From Anaerolineae bacterium (GTDB taxonomy: Bacteria > Chloroflexota > Anaerolineae > Aggregatilineales > Phototrophicaceae), in contig JADLAY010000028.1 in NCBI GenBank assembly GCA_020849765.1, positions 1 through 54,516 of the forward strand: DNA of 54,516 bases, read 5' to 3'. This document shows, piece by piece, positions 26,896 to 34,809 of this stretch. Position 1 is the stretch's first letter; the number at the start of each line of letters is the position of its first letter. Made by a program: the position numbers and the translations under genes. The notes beneath the pieces were generated by a model. It saw only the letters and a program-made list of their open reading frames with translations. It was not told the origin of the DNA and did no database searches.

Positions 26896-27852
26896 ATGGC
26901 ATCACATGCAATTGAGACGCACGGCCTGACCCGGCGCTTTGGCGCGACGACCGCCGTCGACGATCTATCGCTAACGGTCGAGACCGGCGAAGTGTTCGGC
27001 TTTCTGGGCCACAACGGTGCGGGCAAGACGACGACCGTTCGATTGCTCAACGGCGTGCTGGCGGCGGATGGCGGGCAGATCCGCGTGCTCGGTCACGACC
27101 CGGCGACGGACGGCCCACAGGTGCGCGCACGCACCGGCGTGCTGACCGAGACGCCCTCGCTCGACGAACGGCTGACGGCCATCGACAACCTGACCATCTA
27201 TGCCGATCTGTACGGCGTGCCGACGGGACAGGTGAACGGACGCGTGAATGCGATCCTGGAGACGTTCGGCCTGGCCGAGCGCGGGCGCGAGAAGGTCGGC
27301 GGCTACAGCAAGGGCATGAAGCAGCGCCTGGCCCTGGCGCGCGCGTTCCTGCACGAGCCGGATCTGCTGTTCCTGGACGAGCCTACGTCCGGACTCGACC
27401 CGGTTGCGACGCAGGAAGTCCACGACATGATCCGCCACGTCAGCCGCGAGGAGGGGCGCACGGTCTTCCTGTGCACGCACAATCTGGTCGAGGCGCAGCG
27501 CCTGTGCAAACGGGTCGCCGTCATGGAGCATGGGCAGATGGTCGCCGTCGGCACGCCGCACGACCTGGCGCACCAGATCGGCGCCGACATGCGCTATACG
27601 CTGGAGATCGCGCCGGATCAAACGGGTGCGGCTCGTGATGCGGTCAAGGCGATCGCGACGGTGAGTTCTGTCGAAGCCTCCGACGCCGAAGATGCCGAGC
27701 TGACGCTGACCGTCAGCGACCGCGAAGCCGTGCCCGACGCCCTGGCGGCATTAGGCGCCGCGGGCGTGCGCGTTTACGCCGTCATCCCGCAGCAAACCTC
27801 GCTTGAAGACATCTACATGGCGCTGCACCAGCGCAAAGGAGGCGCATCATGA
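26896..27852 (+). CDS. ABC transporter ATP-binding protein
   Basis: 318 residues. Walker A GHNGAGKTT near residue 39, the signature YSKGMKQRLALARAF near 136, Walker B LLFLDEPTSGLD near 156 and the switch His in FLCTHNLVEA near 190. The ~100 residues after the core form the C-terminal domain typical of drug/lantibiotic-type ATPases paired with ABC-2 permeases (CcmA/DrrA-like). The stop overlaps the permease start (ATGA, 27849-27852). It lies 22 nt after the SdpI-like gene in one operon. Confidence 0.92.
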   Translation: MASHAIETHGLTRRFGATTAVDDLSLTVETGEVFGFLGHNGAGKTTTVRLLNGVLAADGGQIRVLGHDPATDGPQVRARTGVLTETPSLDERLTAIDNLTIYADLYGVPTGQVNGRVNAILETFGLAERGREKVGGYSKGMKQRLALARAFLHEPDLLFLDEPTSGLDPVATQEVHDMIRHVSREEGRTVFLCTHNLVEAQRLCKRVAVMEHGQMVAVGTPHDLAHQIGADMRYTLEIAPDQTGAARDAVKAIATVSSVEASDAEDAELTLTVSDREAVPDALAALGAAGVRVYAVIPQQTSLEDIYMALHQRKGGAS

Positions 27853-28682
27853 ACTGGCGTGCAGTGCGGGCGATCGTCCGCAAAGATCTCAAGGTCGTGC
27901 TCAAGAGCCGTGCCGTGCTGATCCCGCTGATCATGGTGCCGCTCATCATCCTGGTGATCCTGCCCGCGGTTGGCGGCGTGCTGCTGGCGAATGCCAACCC
28001 GAACTCGCCGGAGATCGCGGACTTCCGGCGCGAATCGGCGATGTTCTTTGACAATCTGCCGGGGACAATCGGCGACAGGCTCGATCAGTACGACAACGAA
28101 GTCCAGCGCGTGACCTACGTCATCTTCAACCTGTTTTTCCCGTCGATGTACCTGCTGCTGCCGACGATGGTCGCCAACGTGATCGCGGCGGACAGCTTCG
28201 CCGGGGAAAAGGAGCGCAAGACGCTCGAAGCGCTCATCTACACGCCGACGACCGACCGCGAGCTGTATCTGGCCAAGCTGATCGGGCCGTGGGTGGCGGG
28301 CGTGGCGGTCGGCTGGCTCGGCTACATCGCCTTCGCGCTGATCGTGACGGCGACGACCTGGCCGCTGATGGGCGGCGTGTTTGTCCTCGATCTCGCCTGG
28401 CTGCTGCTGATCCTGTGGGTAACCCCGGCGGCGGCGGGCATCGGCCTGGGTGCGATGGTGCTCGTCTCGTCGCGCGTGAGTACGTTCCAGGAAGCCTATC
28501 AGCTCGGCGGTGTCGTCGTCATCCCGGTGCTGCTGCTGCTCTTCGGCCAGATCGGCGGCGTCGTCTACTTCAGCCCGTTGGTGGCGCTGATCACCGGCGC
28601 AATTCTATGGGCGATCGCGCTTGTGCTCGTTGTCTATGGCGCGCGCACGTTCCACCGCGGCGAACTGATGGCGCGGCTGTGA
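27849..28682 (+). CDS. ABC-2 type permease
   Basis: 277 residues with six predicted membrane helices. The N-terminal VRAIVRKDLKVVLKSRAVLIP and FAGEKERKTLEALIYTPTTD after the second helix are typical of ABC-2 (NatB/DrrB-like) exporters. It works with the preceding ATPase. The C-terminal end (TFHRGELMARL) reappears as a degraded copy at 29612-29730, showing that this gene or its 3' part was once duplicated. Confidence 0.9.
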   Translation: MNWRAVRAIVRKDLKVVLKSRAVLIPLIMVPLIILVILPAVGGVLLANANPNSPEIADFRRESAMFFDNLPGTIGDRLDQYDNEVQRVTYVIFNLFFPSMYLLLPTMVANVIAADSFAGEKERKTLEALIYTPTTDRELYLAKLIGPWVAGVAVGWLGYIAFALIVTATTWPLMGGVFVLDLAWLLLILWVTPAAAGIGLGAMVLVSSRVSTFQEAYQLGGVVVIPVLLLLFGQIGGVVYFSPLVALITGAILWAIALVLVVYGARTFHRGELMARL

Positions 28683-28807
28683 GCCGGGGACGACGCAATT
28701 CGCGCTATGATCAGGAAAAGTCGGGTGTATGAGCGATGCCGATCGATTCGATCCACAACCTCTATCGCAGTATCAACGTGCACCTGTTTAGCGTATGACA
28801 CCCGTTC

Positions 28808-28850
28808 GCCCCGTCGGCTATCGGCTTCTCTTTCAGCAGCCCGACGGGGC
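28808..28850. terminator. Stem-loop after ABC operon
   Basis: Perfect 10-bp inverted repeat GCCCCGTCGG (28808-28817) and CCGACGGGGC (28841-28850), 23-nt loop, no T run. It lies between the end of the ABC permease and the end of the convergent reductase gene; a terminator or repeat role is possible. Confidence 0.5.
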
Positions 28851-28858
28851 ACGAATAT

Positions 28859-29455
<597 letters not shown>

Positions 29456-29611
29456 GACCGCGTTCCTTCAACTTCAGGCGACCTTTAGGGAAACATAGCA
29501 CGGATGTTCAAAACGCGCGAATTAGGCTGTGGCTCCAATGCGCTCTCATTTGCTGCCGCGCCACTTGACCTGCGCTACCCGGTGTGGATGAGCGGCTGAG
29601 CGCCGTCGACA

Positions 29612-29730
29612 ATGGCCATCTGCTGCTCTGCGGCCAACTTGGAGGCGTCGTCTACTTCAGCCTGTTGGTGACGCTGATCACATATGGCGCGCGCACGTTC
29701 CACCGCGGCGAACTGATAGCGCGTTTGTAG
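29612..29730 (+). pseudogene. Degraded duplicate of ABC permease 3' end
   Basis: The stretch matches about 28520-28682 of the upstream ABC-2 permease, for example GGCGTCGTCTACTTCAGCC and GGCGCGCGCACGTTCCACCG. It lacks an internal segment of about 40 nt and carries substitutions; it ends in its own stop TAG. No start, upstream domain or ribosome binding site is left. It is a relic, not a gene. Confidence 0.75.
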
Positions 29731-29740
29731 TCGCTCACCC

Positions 29741-30112
29741 TCAAACGTGCTGATCGACCAGAATGGCGTTGCCGTCCGGATCGAGGATGATGAAGCTGGC
29801 GGGGCCGCTGGTGGTCTCGTCGGCTTCGGTCTGAAAGGCGATGCCTTTCGCCTTGAGATGCTTCTGAAGTTCGCGCACGTCGGTGAACGAGTCGAGGCTG
29901 TGCGCATCCTGATCCCAACCCGGGTTGAAAGTCAGGATGTTGCCCTCGAACATGCCCTGAAACAGCCCGATAATGTGATCGCCATTCTTCATGATCAGCC
30001 AGTTCTGGGCCGCCTCTCCACCAAAGACGGTGAAGCCAAGTTTCTCGTAGAAGGCCTTCGACGCGCTCAAATCCTTGACGCTCAGGCTGATCGAAAATGC
30101 TCCAAGCTGCAT
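29741..30112 (-). CDS. VOC/glyoxalase-family protein
   Basis: 123 residues, one vicinal-oxygen-chelate domain: [20 protein letters not shown] at the start, [17 protein letters not shown] in the middle and [17 protein letters not shown] at the end. The usual metal ligands (H/E at strand ends) are only partly present, so enzymatic versus binding function is open. Homologues are often annotated as lactoylglutathione-lyase-like or bleomycin-resistance-like. It stands alone; its stop is 10 nt from the permease relic. Confidence 0.85.
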   Translation of the reverse strand: MQLGAFSISLSVKDLSASKAFYEKLGFTVFGGEAAQNWLIMKNGDHIIGLFQGMFEGNILTFNPGWDQDAHSLDSFTDVRELQKHLKAKGIAFQTEADETTSGPASFIILDPDGNAILVDQHV

Positions 30113-30222
30113 GTGTATCTCCCTCCGTGTGACATCGTTTCGATGACCGCTCGTGTCCGGCGTACAAAACAGTCGCTGCTCTATGGCGCTTTGGGGCGGA
30201 GATGATCCCTATCTGCGGAAGC

Positions 30223-30242
30223 GGACGCGCAATTGCGCATCC
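30223..30242. repeat. 20-bp dispersed palindrome
   Basis: GGACGCGCAATTGCGCATCC differs at one base from the perfect palindrome at 8355-8374 and is followed by CCTACG, the same flank word (CCCTAC/GTAGGG) seen at the other copies. Confidence 0.7.
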
Positions 30243-30288
30243 CTACGAACCTTTTCTCCTGGCCGGGTAAGTGCCGCGTGAGCAAAAT

Positions 30289-30316
30289 TTGACAGATGCA
30301 AATCGGCCTCTATAAT
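30289..30316 (+). promoter_or_regulatory. Consensus sigma-70-type promoter
   Basis: TTGACA (30289-30294), 16-nt spacer, TATAAT (30311-30316): both hexamers are perfect. Transcription should start near 30323, giving a leader that contains a small Cys-rich reading frame and ends at the terminator at 30473-30500. Confidence 0.88.
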
Positions 30317-30361
30317 GTGCGGCGGCTCGATGGAACAAGATCCATCGCATAAGGTGACAAC

Positions 30362-30445
30362 ATGAATCCGCGCTTTGCCATGTGTATGTGTTGTATGCGC
30401 AAAGCACCCCCAACAGGTGGTCGCACGGATTTGTGTTGCTTGTAG
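30362..30445 (+). CDS. 27-residue Cys-rich peptide, possible attenuator leader
   Basis: Reads MNPRFAMCMCCMRKAPP then TGGRTDLCCL: five cysteines among 27 residues, in the pattern CxCC and CC. AAGGTGA (30351-30357) sits 4 nt before the ATG. A 7-bp hairpin CGATGGA/TCCATCG (30328-30347) precedes the ribosome binding site, and GCTTTGC/GCAAAGC (30372-30378 with 30399-30405) encloses the first three Cys codons. A strong terminator follows 27 nt after the stop, and DUF4395 and thioredoxin-like genes come next. It could be a cysteine-responsive leader peptide, a tiny metal-binding protein, or part of a small RNA. Confidence 0.55.
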   Translation: MNPRFAMCMCCMRKAPPTGGRTDLCCL

Positions 30446-30472
30446 CCAATTAGGCAAATCAGGCACGAACGA

Positions 30473-30500
30473 AGCCCCGGCAACCCACCGGGGCTTTTTT
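30473..30500 (+). terminator. Rho-independent terminator in front of DUF4395 gene
   Basis: AGCCCCGG (30473-30480) pairs with CCGGGGCT (30488-30495) across a 7-nt loop and is followed by six T (30495-30500). It separates the consensus promoter and Cys-rich mini-ORF from the gene at 30564. Confidence 0.92.
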
Positions 30501-30563
30501 GTTGTCTGAGGTAGGCGGGCTTGCGGCATGTAGAGTTGGTACAGGCGAGAAGGAGCGAGGATT

Positions 30564-31025
30564 ATGGCAGATCTAGCTGCGCGGCGCGTCGATCACAGCG
30601 CGCTGCGCACGAATCAGGCATTCATTATCGGGCTGCTGGTGCTGGCGTTCGTCGTCGATAGCTGGCCGCTGGTGACGTTCGTCTCCGCGGTCATGCTGAT
30701 CGGGACGGCGCTGCCGGAAGCGGGGCTGTTCAAGCGCATCTACCAGCACATTCTGAAACCGGCGGGCATCGTCAAGCCGGACGTCAAGAGCGACAACCCG
30801 GAGCCGCACCTGTTTGCGCAGTTGGTTGGTGGGCTGGTGCTGCTGATCGCGACGCTGGCCTTCCTGGCCGATGCGGCAACGCTCGGCTGGGCCTTGAGCT
30901 GGCTGGTGGTCGCGCTGGCAGCGCTCAATCTGTTCGCCGGGGTGTGCGTCGGCTGCCTGATGTACTACCAGCTGCACCGGCTTGGCGTGCCCGGCTTCGT
31001 TCACGCGCCAATCGCGCGCTCATAG
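30564..31025 (+). CDS. DUF4395 membrane protein
   Basis: 153 residues with three to four membrane helices. DUF4395 features are visible: RVDHSALRTNQAFIIGLLVL at the start, KPDVKSDNPEPHLFAQLVGG in the middle and AGVCVGCLMYYQL near the end, which holds a CxxC pair in a helix. The family function is unknown, but it is often next to thioredoxin-like or rhodanese genes, as here (11-nt gap to a membrane thioredoxin). The CxxC suggests a membrane redox role (inference). AGAAGGAGCGAGG upstream is a good ribosome binding site. Confidence 0.88.
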   Translation: MADLAARRVDHSALRTNQAFIIGLLVLAFVVDSWPLVTFVSAVMLIGTALPEAGLFKRIYQHILKPAGIVKPDVKSDNPEPHLFAQLVGGLVLLIATLAFLADAATLGWALSWLVVALAALNLFAGVCVGCLMYYQLHRLGVPGFVHAPIARS

Positions 31026-31036
31026 GGAGACCCATC

Positions 31037-31456
31037 ATGCTCGAACGCGCGCTGATTGCCGTCCTGATCGCTGCCGTCTCAGTCGCTGCGTGGACGCTCT
31101 ACAACCGCTGGTCGCTGCGGCGGCTGTCCACGCAGGCGCCGGTCGATCCGCTGCTGGCGGACGTCGCCCAGGGCACGCCGACGATCGTCTATTTCACGAC
31201 GCCGTTCTGCGTCCCGTGCAAGACTCAGCAGCAGCCGGTGCTGACGCAGCTTGAAGGGCTGTTCGGGGCCGGGCTGCGCATCGTGCGCGTGGATGCGGCG
31301 GAAGACACGGCCACGTCGGATCGTTGGGGCGTGTTCTCCGCGCCGACGACCTTCGTGCTCGACGGCCATCTGCGCCCGCAATACGTCAATCGCGGCGTCG
31401 CCTCGTTCGACCTGCTGCGCCAGCAGATCGAGACGGCAGGGCAGAAGGCGGGCTAG
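31037..31456 (+). CDS. Membrane-anchored thioredoxin-like protein
   Basis: 139 residues: an N-terminal membrane anchor (ALIAVLIAAVSVAAWTLY) and a thioredoxin fold with active site TTPFCVPCKTQQ (CVPC near residues 59-62) and the cis-proline segment FSAPTTFVL. The ATG at 31037 has AGGGAGA upstream; the longer open frame to 30944 overlaps DUF4395 and lacks a site. Expected to work with the DUF4395 protein in membrane-side thiol chemistry. The stop overlaps the end of the convergent gene by 4 nt. Confidence 0.88.
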   Translation: MLERALIAVLIAAVSVAAWTLYNRWSLRRLSTQAPVDPLLADVAQGTPTIVYFTTPFCVPCKTQQQPVLTQLEGLFGAGLRIVRVDAAEDTATSDRWGVFSAPTTFVLDGHLRPQYVNRGVASFDLLRQQIETAGQKAG

Positions 31457-31944
31457 TCGTAACGCACCTTGAGCGCGACGACCGGCAGCGAATCGCGCAC
31501 GACGTCGATCAGGCCGGTCGGCGAGGTGCGAGCGATGTTGATGCCCATGACGCGGCTGAGTTCGCGCGCCGCCATCGGGTGCTGATTGCGGTATCTGACC
31601 AGCACGTCCGCGCCTTCGTCCGGCCTCAGCGTTTCCGCCCTGGCCACCAGATGACGGCTGGCGATCTGGATCTCAATGTCCGGCGTCGCCATCAGGTTCT
31701 GATACCACTGGGCTTTGTGACCCCAGCCGGCGACGATGTAGTACCTTTCTTCCGACTGCGAATGGCCGACGATTTCGACGACCGTCTCATACACCTGGCC
31801 GCTCTTGCGCCCGACGTGGTGCAGCAGCACGAAGCGCTCGCCGAGCAGCCAGCCGAGCTTGAGATGATAGAGCGCGATCGGCAGCCGCAGCAGCCAGCGC
31901 GTCAGCCCGCTGGGCGGCTGAGTGATGAGTGTCTTTTCGGTCAT
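31453..31944 (-). CDS. Deazaflavin (F420)-dependent nitroreductase-family protein
   Basis: 163 residues from the ATG at 31942-31944 (GAGGATT upstream). The split-barrel fold of the Ddn/FDOR-B family is seen in VLLHHVGRKSGQVYETVVEI, YYIVAGWGHKAQWYQNLMAT and MAARELSRVMGINIARTSP. These proteins bind coenzyme F420 or related flavins and reduce various substrates. Its presence suggests the host makes F420, which fits Chloroflexota, although no F420 biosynthesis gene is in view. Confidence 0.85.
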   Translation of the reverse strand: MTEKTLITQPPSGLTRWLLRLPIALYHLKLGWLLGERFVLLHHVGRKSGQVYETVVEIVGHSQSEERYYIVAGWGHKAQWYQNLMATPDIEIQIASRHLVARAETLRPDEGADVLVRYRNQHPMAARELSRVMGINIARTSPTGLIDVVRDSLPVVALKVRYD

Positions 31945-31991
31945 GTCGAATCCTCGTGGGTGGTGCAAACCGGATCAAGGCGGAAGTGGCG

Positions 31992-32360
31992 TCAGGCTTT
32001 CGCGGCCATAATTTCGTAGATGTTGCCGTCCGGGCCGCGGAAGTGATTCCAGATGCGGGTGTTCGTTTCCTGCACCGGCCCGATGAAGGTGATGCCCGCC
32101 GCCAGCATGCGCGCCCGCGTCTCCCAGAAGTCGCCGACCTCGAAGCCGACCACCGGCCCTGGCCCGAAGAAATCGTGATCGCCATCCGACGGGCCGTAGA
32201 CGTGCAGTTCGACGCCGTTGGCGAGTACGAACCAGGCGCGATCCGGCTGGTCGAGCAGCATCCGCAAGCCCATCACCTCACGATAGAAGGCGACCGTCTC
32301 GTCGAAACGATCCGTGCGCACGCCCATCCAGATCAGCGAGCGGATGGCGCCAGGAATCAT
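31992..32360 (-). CDS. VOC/glyoxalase-family protein
   Basis: 122 residues from the ATG at 32358-32360 (MIPGAIRSLIWMGVRTDRF); a GTG at 32390 would add 10 residues next to a repeat and has no ribosome binding site. One vicinal-oxygen-chelate domain: ETVAFYREVMGLRMLL, WFVLANGVELHVYGP with His and FRGPDGNIYEIMAAKA with Glu at the expected metal positions. The substrate is unknown. It lies 47 nt upstream of the F420-type gene on the same strand, possibly co-transcribed. Confidence 0.82.
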   Translation of the reverse strand: MIPGAIRSLIWMGVRTDRFDETVAFYREVMGLRMLLDQPDRAWFVLANGVELHVYGPSDGDHDFFGPGPVVGFEVGDFWETRARMLAAGITFIGPVQETNTRIWNHFRGPDGNIYEIMAAKA

Positions 32361-32402
32361 GTCCGTCGGCGGCGGCTGAGGTCTCGCCACTAGAAAAACG
32401 CC

Positions 32403-32660
32403 AATCTTGGGTTGGCACTCAAGTCAATCACCTTACTGTGAATGTAGTGTAAATGGACAAGAAATGTGCTGGTGTCCGCCGGACGTTGAAACGCGCGGCT
32501 TACCTCATCAAGCGCACTAAAGGCGCTCAGTAATCCTTCTTGGACGCTTTTAGCCCCTTCAGTGGGCATGATTTTCGTTAGCCGTGCTAGGGGGTCGGCG
32601 CTTTGAGCCGACTGCAGGCCGCTCTGCGGCCCCCACGCAGCTTCAGCCAACGGCGGCGCA
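32403..32660 (-). repeat. Dispersed hairpin element, copy 1
   Basis: Contains a 104-nt core (32551-32654) that is the reverse complement of 45638-45741 with one difference by my reading. Hairpins include GTCGGC/GCCGAC, GGCCGC/GCGGCC and AGCGC/GCGCT. Beyond the core the similarity continues more weakly to about 32403 and can be read as a peptide-like segment (see findings). No start signal or independent gene could be supported. Confidence 0.85.
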
Positions 32661-32721
32661 AAACGAATCAACCGCAAGAGATATATCGGCGCCATAGTCT
32701 GATATGTACTTTCCACGGTCT

Positions 32722-33327
32722 TTACGCAAGATTCTGTGCAAGGCGTTCCGCTTGCGCCAGATGTTCCGGCGTATTGACATTGTAGAACGAGATGCCGTCC
32801 GGGTCGAACGGCTGCCACTCGTCCTCGTCCAGGAAGCGGACCCGCACATCCTCGTAGAAGCCGACGACCTTGAGCCGACCCGCATCGAGGCGGCGGCGCA
32901 TCGGCGACATACAGGTCTTGCTGTAAGCGGCGTGCAGCCCCTCCGGCTGGCTTTTCACGCGCGGGACAATCACGTCGAAGGGGCCGCCGATGCGCATCTG
33001 CATCATGTGGCGCAGCAGATCGGCATTGACGAACGGCATGTCGCAGGCGAGCATGAGCGTGAACGGATTCTGGCTGACCGTCAGCGCCGTGTAAATGCCG
33101 CCGAGCGATCCTTTTCCCGGCAGGATGTCGGGGTAGATCGGCAGGCCGAGGGCCTGATAGCCGTCCGGACGGTTGGCAATGATGAAGGTCTCGCCCTGGC
33201 CCAGACCAGCGACGCGTTCCAACAGGCGTTCGACCAGGGGCTTACCGTCCACGGGGACAAAGGCTTTGTCCGTACCCATTCGCGTGCTCTCACCGCCTGC
33301 GATGATCGCGACACTAAATGCTGCCAT
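32722..33327 (-). CDS. mobA: Molybdenum cofactor guanylyltransferase MobA
   Basis: 201 residues. It transfers GMP from GTP to molybdopterin to make the guanine-dinucleotide cofactor. The nucleotide-binding signature IIAGGESTRMGTDKA opens the protein, followed by DILPGKGSLGGIYTAL and the metal-binding LACDMPFVN. The ATG at 33325-33327 is preferred over a TTG 21 nt upstream. No other Moco gene is adjacent, although the MoaD/MoeB-like fusion at 19.7-21.2 kb may be linked to the same pathway. Confidence 0.9.
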   Translation of the reverse strand: MAAFSVAIIAGGESTRMGTDKAFVPVDGKPLVERLLERVAGLGQGETFIIANRPDGYQALGLPIYPDILPGKGSLGGIYTALTVSQNPFTLMLACDMPFVNADLLRHMMQMRIGGPFDVIVPRVKSQPEGLHAAYSKTCMSPMRRRLDAGRLKVVGFYEDVRVRFLDEDEWQPFDPDGISFYNVNTPEHLAQAERLAQNLA

Positions 33328-34005
33328 AGTATTGCCCTGCACCTTCAATGCTTACGTCAATCCGCGCGGGGCTGGCCGCCGCGGATCATGAACGTCTTCG
33401 TTCTGTCGGGATGGATGGCGAAATGCGGTCAGGGTGGCCTGTCGAGCACCGGCGGCTGTCATGCGGGGCAGCATCGAACGGTATGGTCACGGGGTTCGTG
33501 GAGCGGATTTGGATGTCCAGGTTCAACTGGCAGCCAACGCCGCTGGACGGACAGCTTGTTCTGACGCGCGTGTCCGGCACGAGCCGTGGGGGCATGGCCC
33601 ATCTCCCAAGAATTCACAAATGTCCATTTTCACACTTTTGACTCTATTGTATACAATATACGCATGTTTTCCATTCAGGTCAGATAGGACATAGGCACCA
33701 CAGCCCTACGGAATGCATCCGTGTTGCCGTGGCAGACGCACCCTGGCGCCTCCCCATGATGCCCCCGCAGACACGCCGGTTCCGCGTGTCCAGCTATCCT
33801 GCTTCCGCACCGTGAACTTTGAACCAGGTACCCTGAGTCTGTACTAAGCTCCCTTTCCCTGTACCCAGCACTCAGCACTCAGTAACTTGATACTCAGAAC
33901 CCTCCCCCCCATCCCCATCTATTGCGCACACTTCGTTTTCATGGTTGAATGCAGCAACGAAAATTGATGCTCGCTTGTTGTTTCAAAAGTTTAAGGGGGA
34001 GCGTG
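33328..34005. other. Gene-poor region with repeats and an orphan palindrome
   Basis: About 680 nt with no gene I can support. It holds a 14-bp perfect palindrome (33646-33659), TTCACGGT- and CAGCACTCAG-type repeat words (about 33805-33885) related to the 17.85 and 53.65 kb units, and a C-rich tract near 33902. AAGGGGGAG at 33992-34000 belongs to the next gene. Confidence 0.5.
33646..33659. promoter_or_regulatory. Perfect palindrome resembling a GntR-type operator
   Basis: TATTGTATACAATA is fully self-complementary and contains TTGTATACAA, the kind of core bound by FadR/FCD-type GntR regulators. No regulator or start codon is close by. Confidence 0.35.
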
Positions 34006-34803
34006 ATGAGCCGGATTTTGCGTCCCGTGCTGCTGGTTGCCTCGGCCATTCAGGCGTTCTTCGCCCTGGCCTTCTTCTTTCAAATGCCGTTCGCGCTTCA
34101 ACTGTGGCCCTTCCCGCAAACCGGGGCCTTATCCTACTTCCTCGTCTCATCGATCTTCCTGGCTGCCGCCGCTTCGACCGTCTGGTGCCTGATGATGAAG
34201 GAGGACGGCGCGCTGGCCGGGATCGGCCTCGACTACGCCGTCATGTTCGCGCCGATCGCGGTGTTCACCTTCCAGGCCGCGGGCCAGAGCGGCGCGATCG
34301 CGCTGTTCGGCGTCTCGGCGGTGATCGCCGGGTTGGTCGGACTGGGGTTGTTCCTGTGGAGCCAGCGCATCCCGTTCGTCGATGCGCGTCCGCAGCCGGC
34401 GCTCGTGCGCGGGTCGTTCGTCGTCTTCATCGTCGCGCTGATCATCGTCGGCGTGCGGCTGATCACGGGCGTCTCGAACACGCTGCCGTGGGCGCTGACA
34501 CCGGAGCTTTCGGCGCTGTTCGGCTGGTTCTTCATCGGCGCGGCGGCCTATTTCAGCTACGGGCTGCTCCGTCCCGGCTGGGCCAACACAGGCGGGCAAT
34601 TGGCGGGCTTTCTGGCCTACGACATCGTGCTGATCGTGCCGTTCGTCCAGCGGCTGTCGACGGTGGCGGAGGAATTTCGCCTGCAGCTCATCATCTACAC
34701 GCTGGTGGTCGTCTACAGCGGCCTGCTCGCGATCTACTATCTGTTCATCAACCCGTCGACCCGTTTTGGCGCCGCACGCCGGATCGCGCCTGTGGCGGCC
34801 TGA
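34006..34803 (+). CDS. Polytopic membrane protein of unknown function
   Basis: 265 residues with about eight hydrophobic segments, for example PVLLVASAIQAFFALAFFF, FVVFIVALIIVGVRLITGV and IIYTLVVVYSGLLAIYYLFI. I do not recognise a family. The ATG at 34006 has AAGGGGGAG five bases upstream, so the longer frame from 33949 is not used. It faces the SLC13-type transporter gene tail to tail (6-nt gap). Confidence 0.75.
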   Translation: MSRILRPVLLVASAIQAFFALAFFFQMPFALQLWPFPQTGALSYFLVSSIFLAAAASTVWCLMMKEDGALAGIGLDYAVMFAPIAVFTFQAAGQSGAIALFGVSAVIAGLVGLGLFLWSQRIPFVDARPQPALVRGSFVVFIVALIIVGVRLITGVSNTLPWALTPELSALFGWFFIGAAAYFSYGLLRPGWANTGGQLAGFLAYDIVLIVPFVQRLSTVAEEFRLQLIIYTLVVVYSGLLAIYYLFINPSTRFGAARRIAPVAA

Positions 34804-34809
34804 CGTCCG

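Noticed and set aside
32388..32818. Minus-strand 142-codon frame across hairpin element copy 1
   Set aside because: It overlaps the mobA end and the repeat, has no ribosome binding site, and the other copy is interrupted by a stop; kept only as a repeat with a peptide-like segment.
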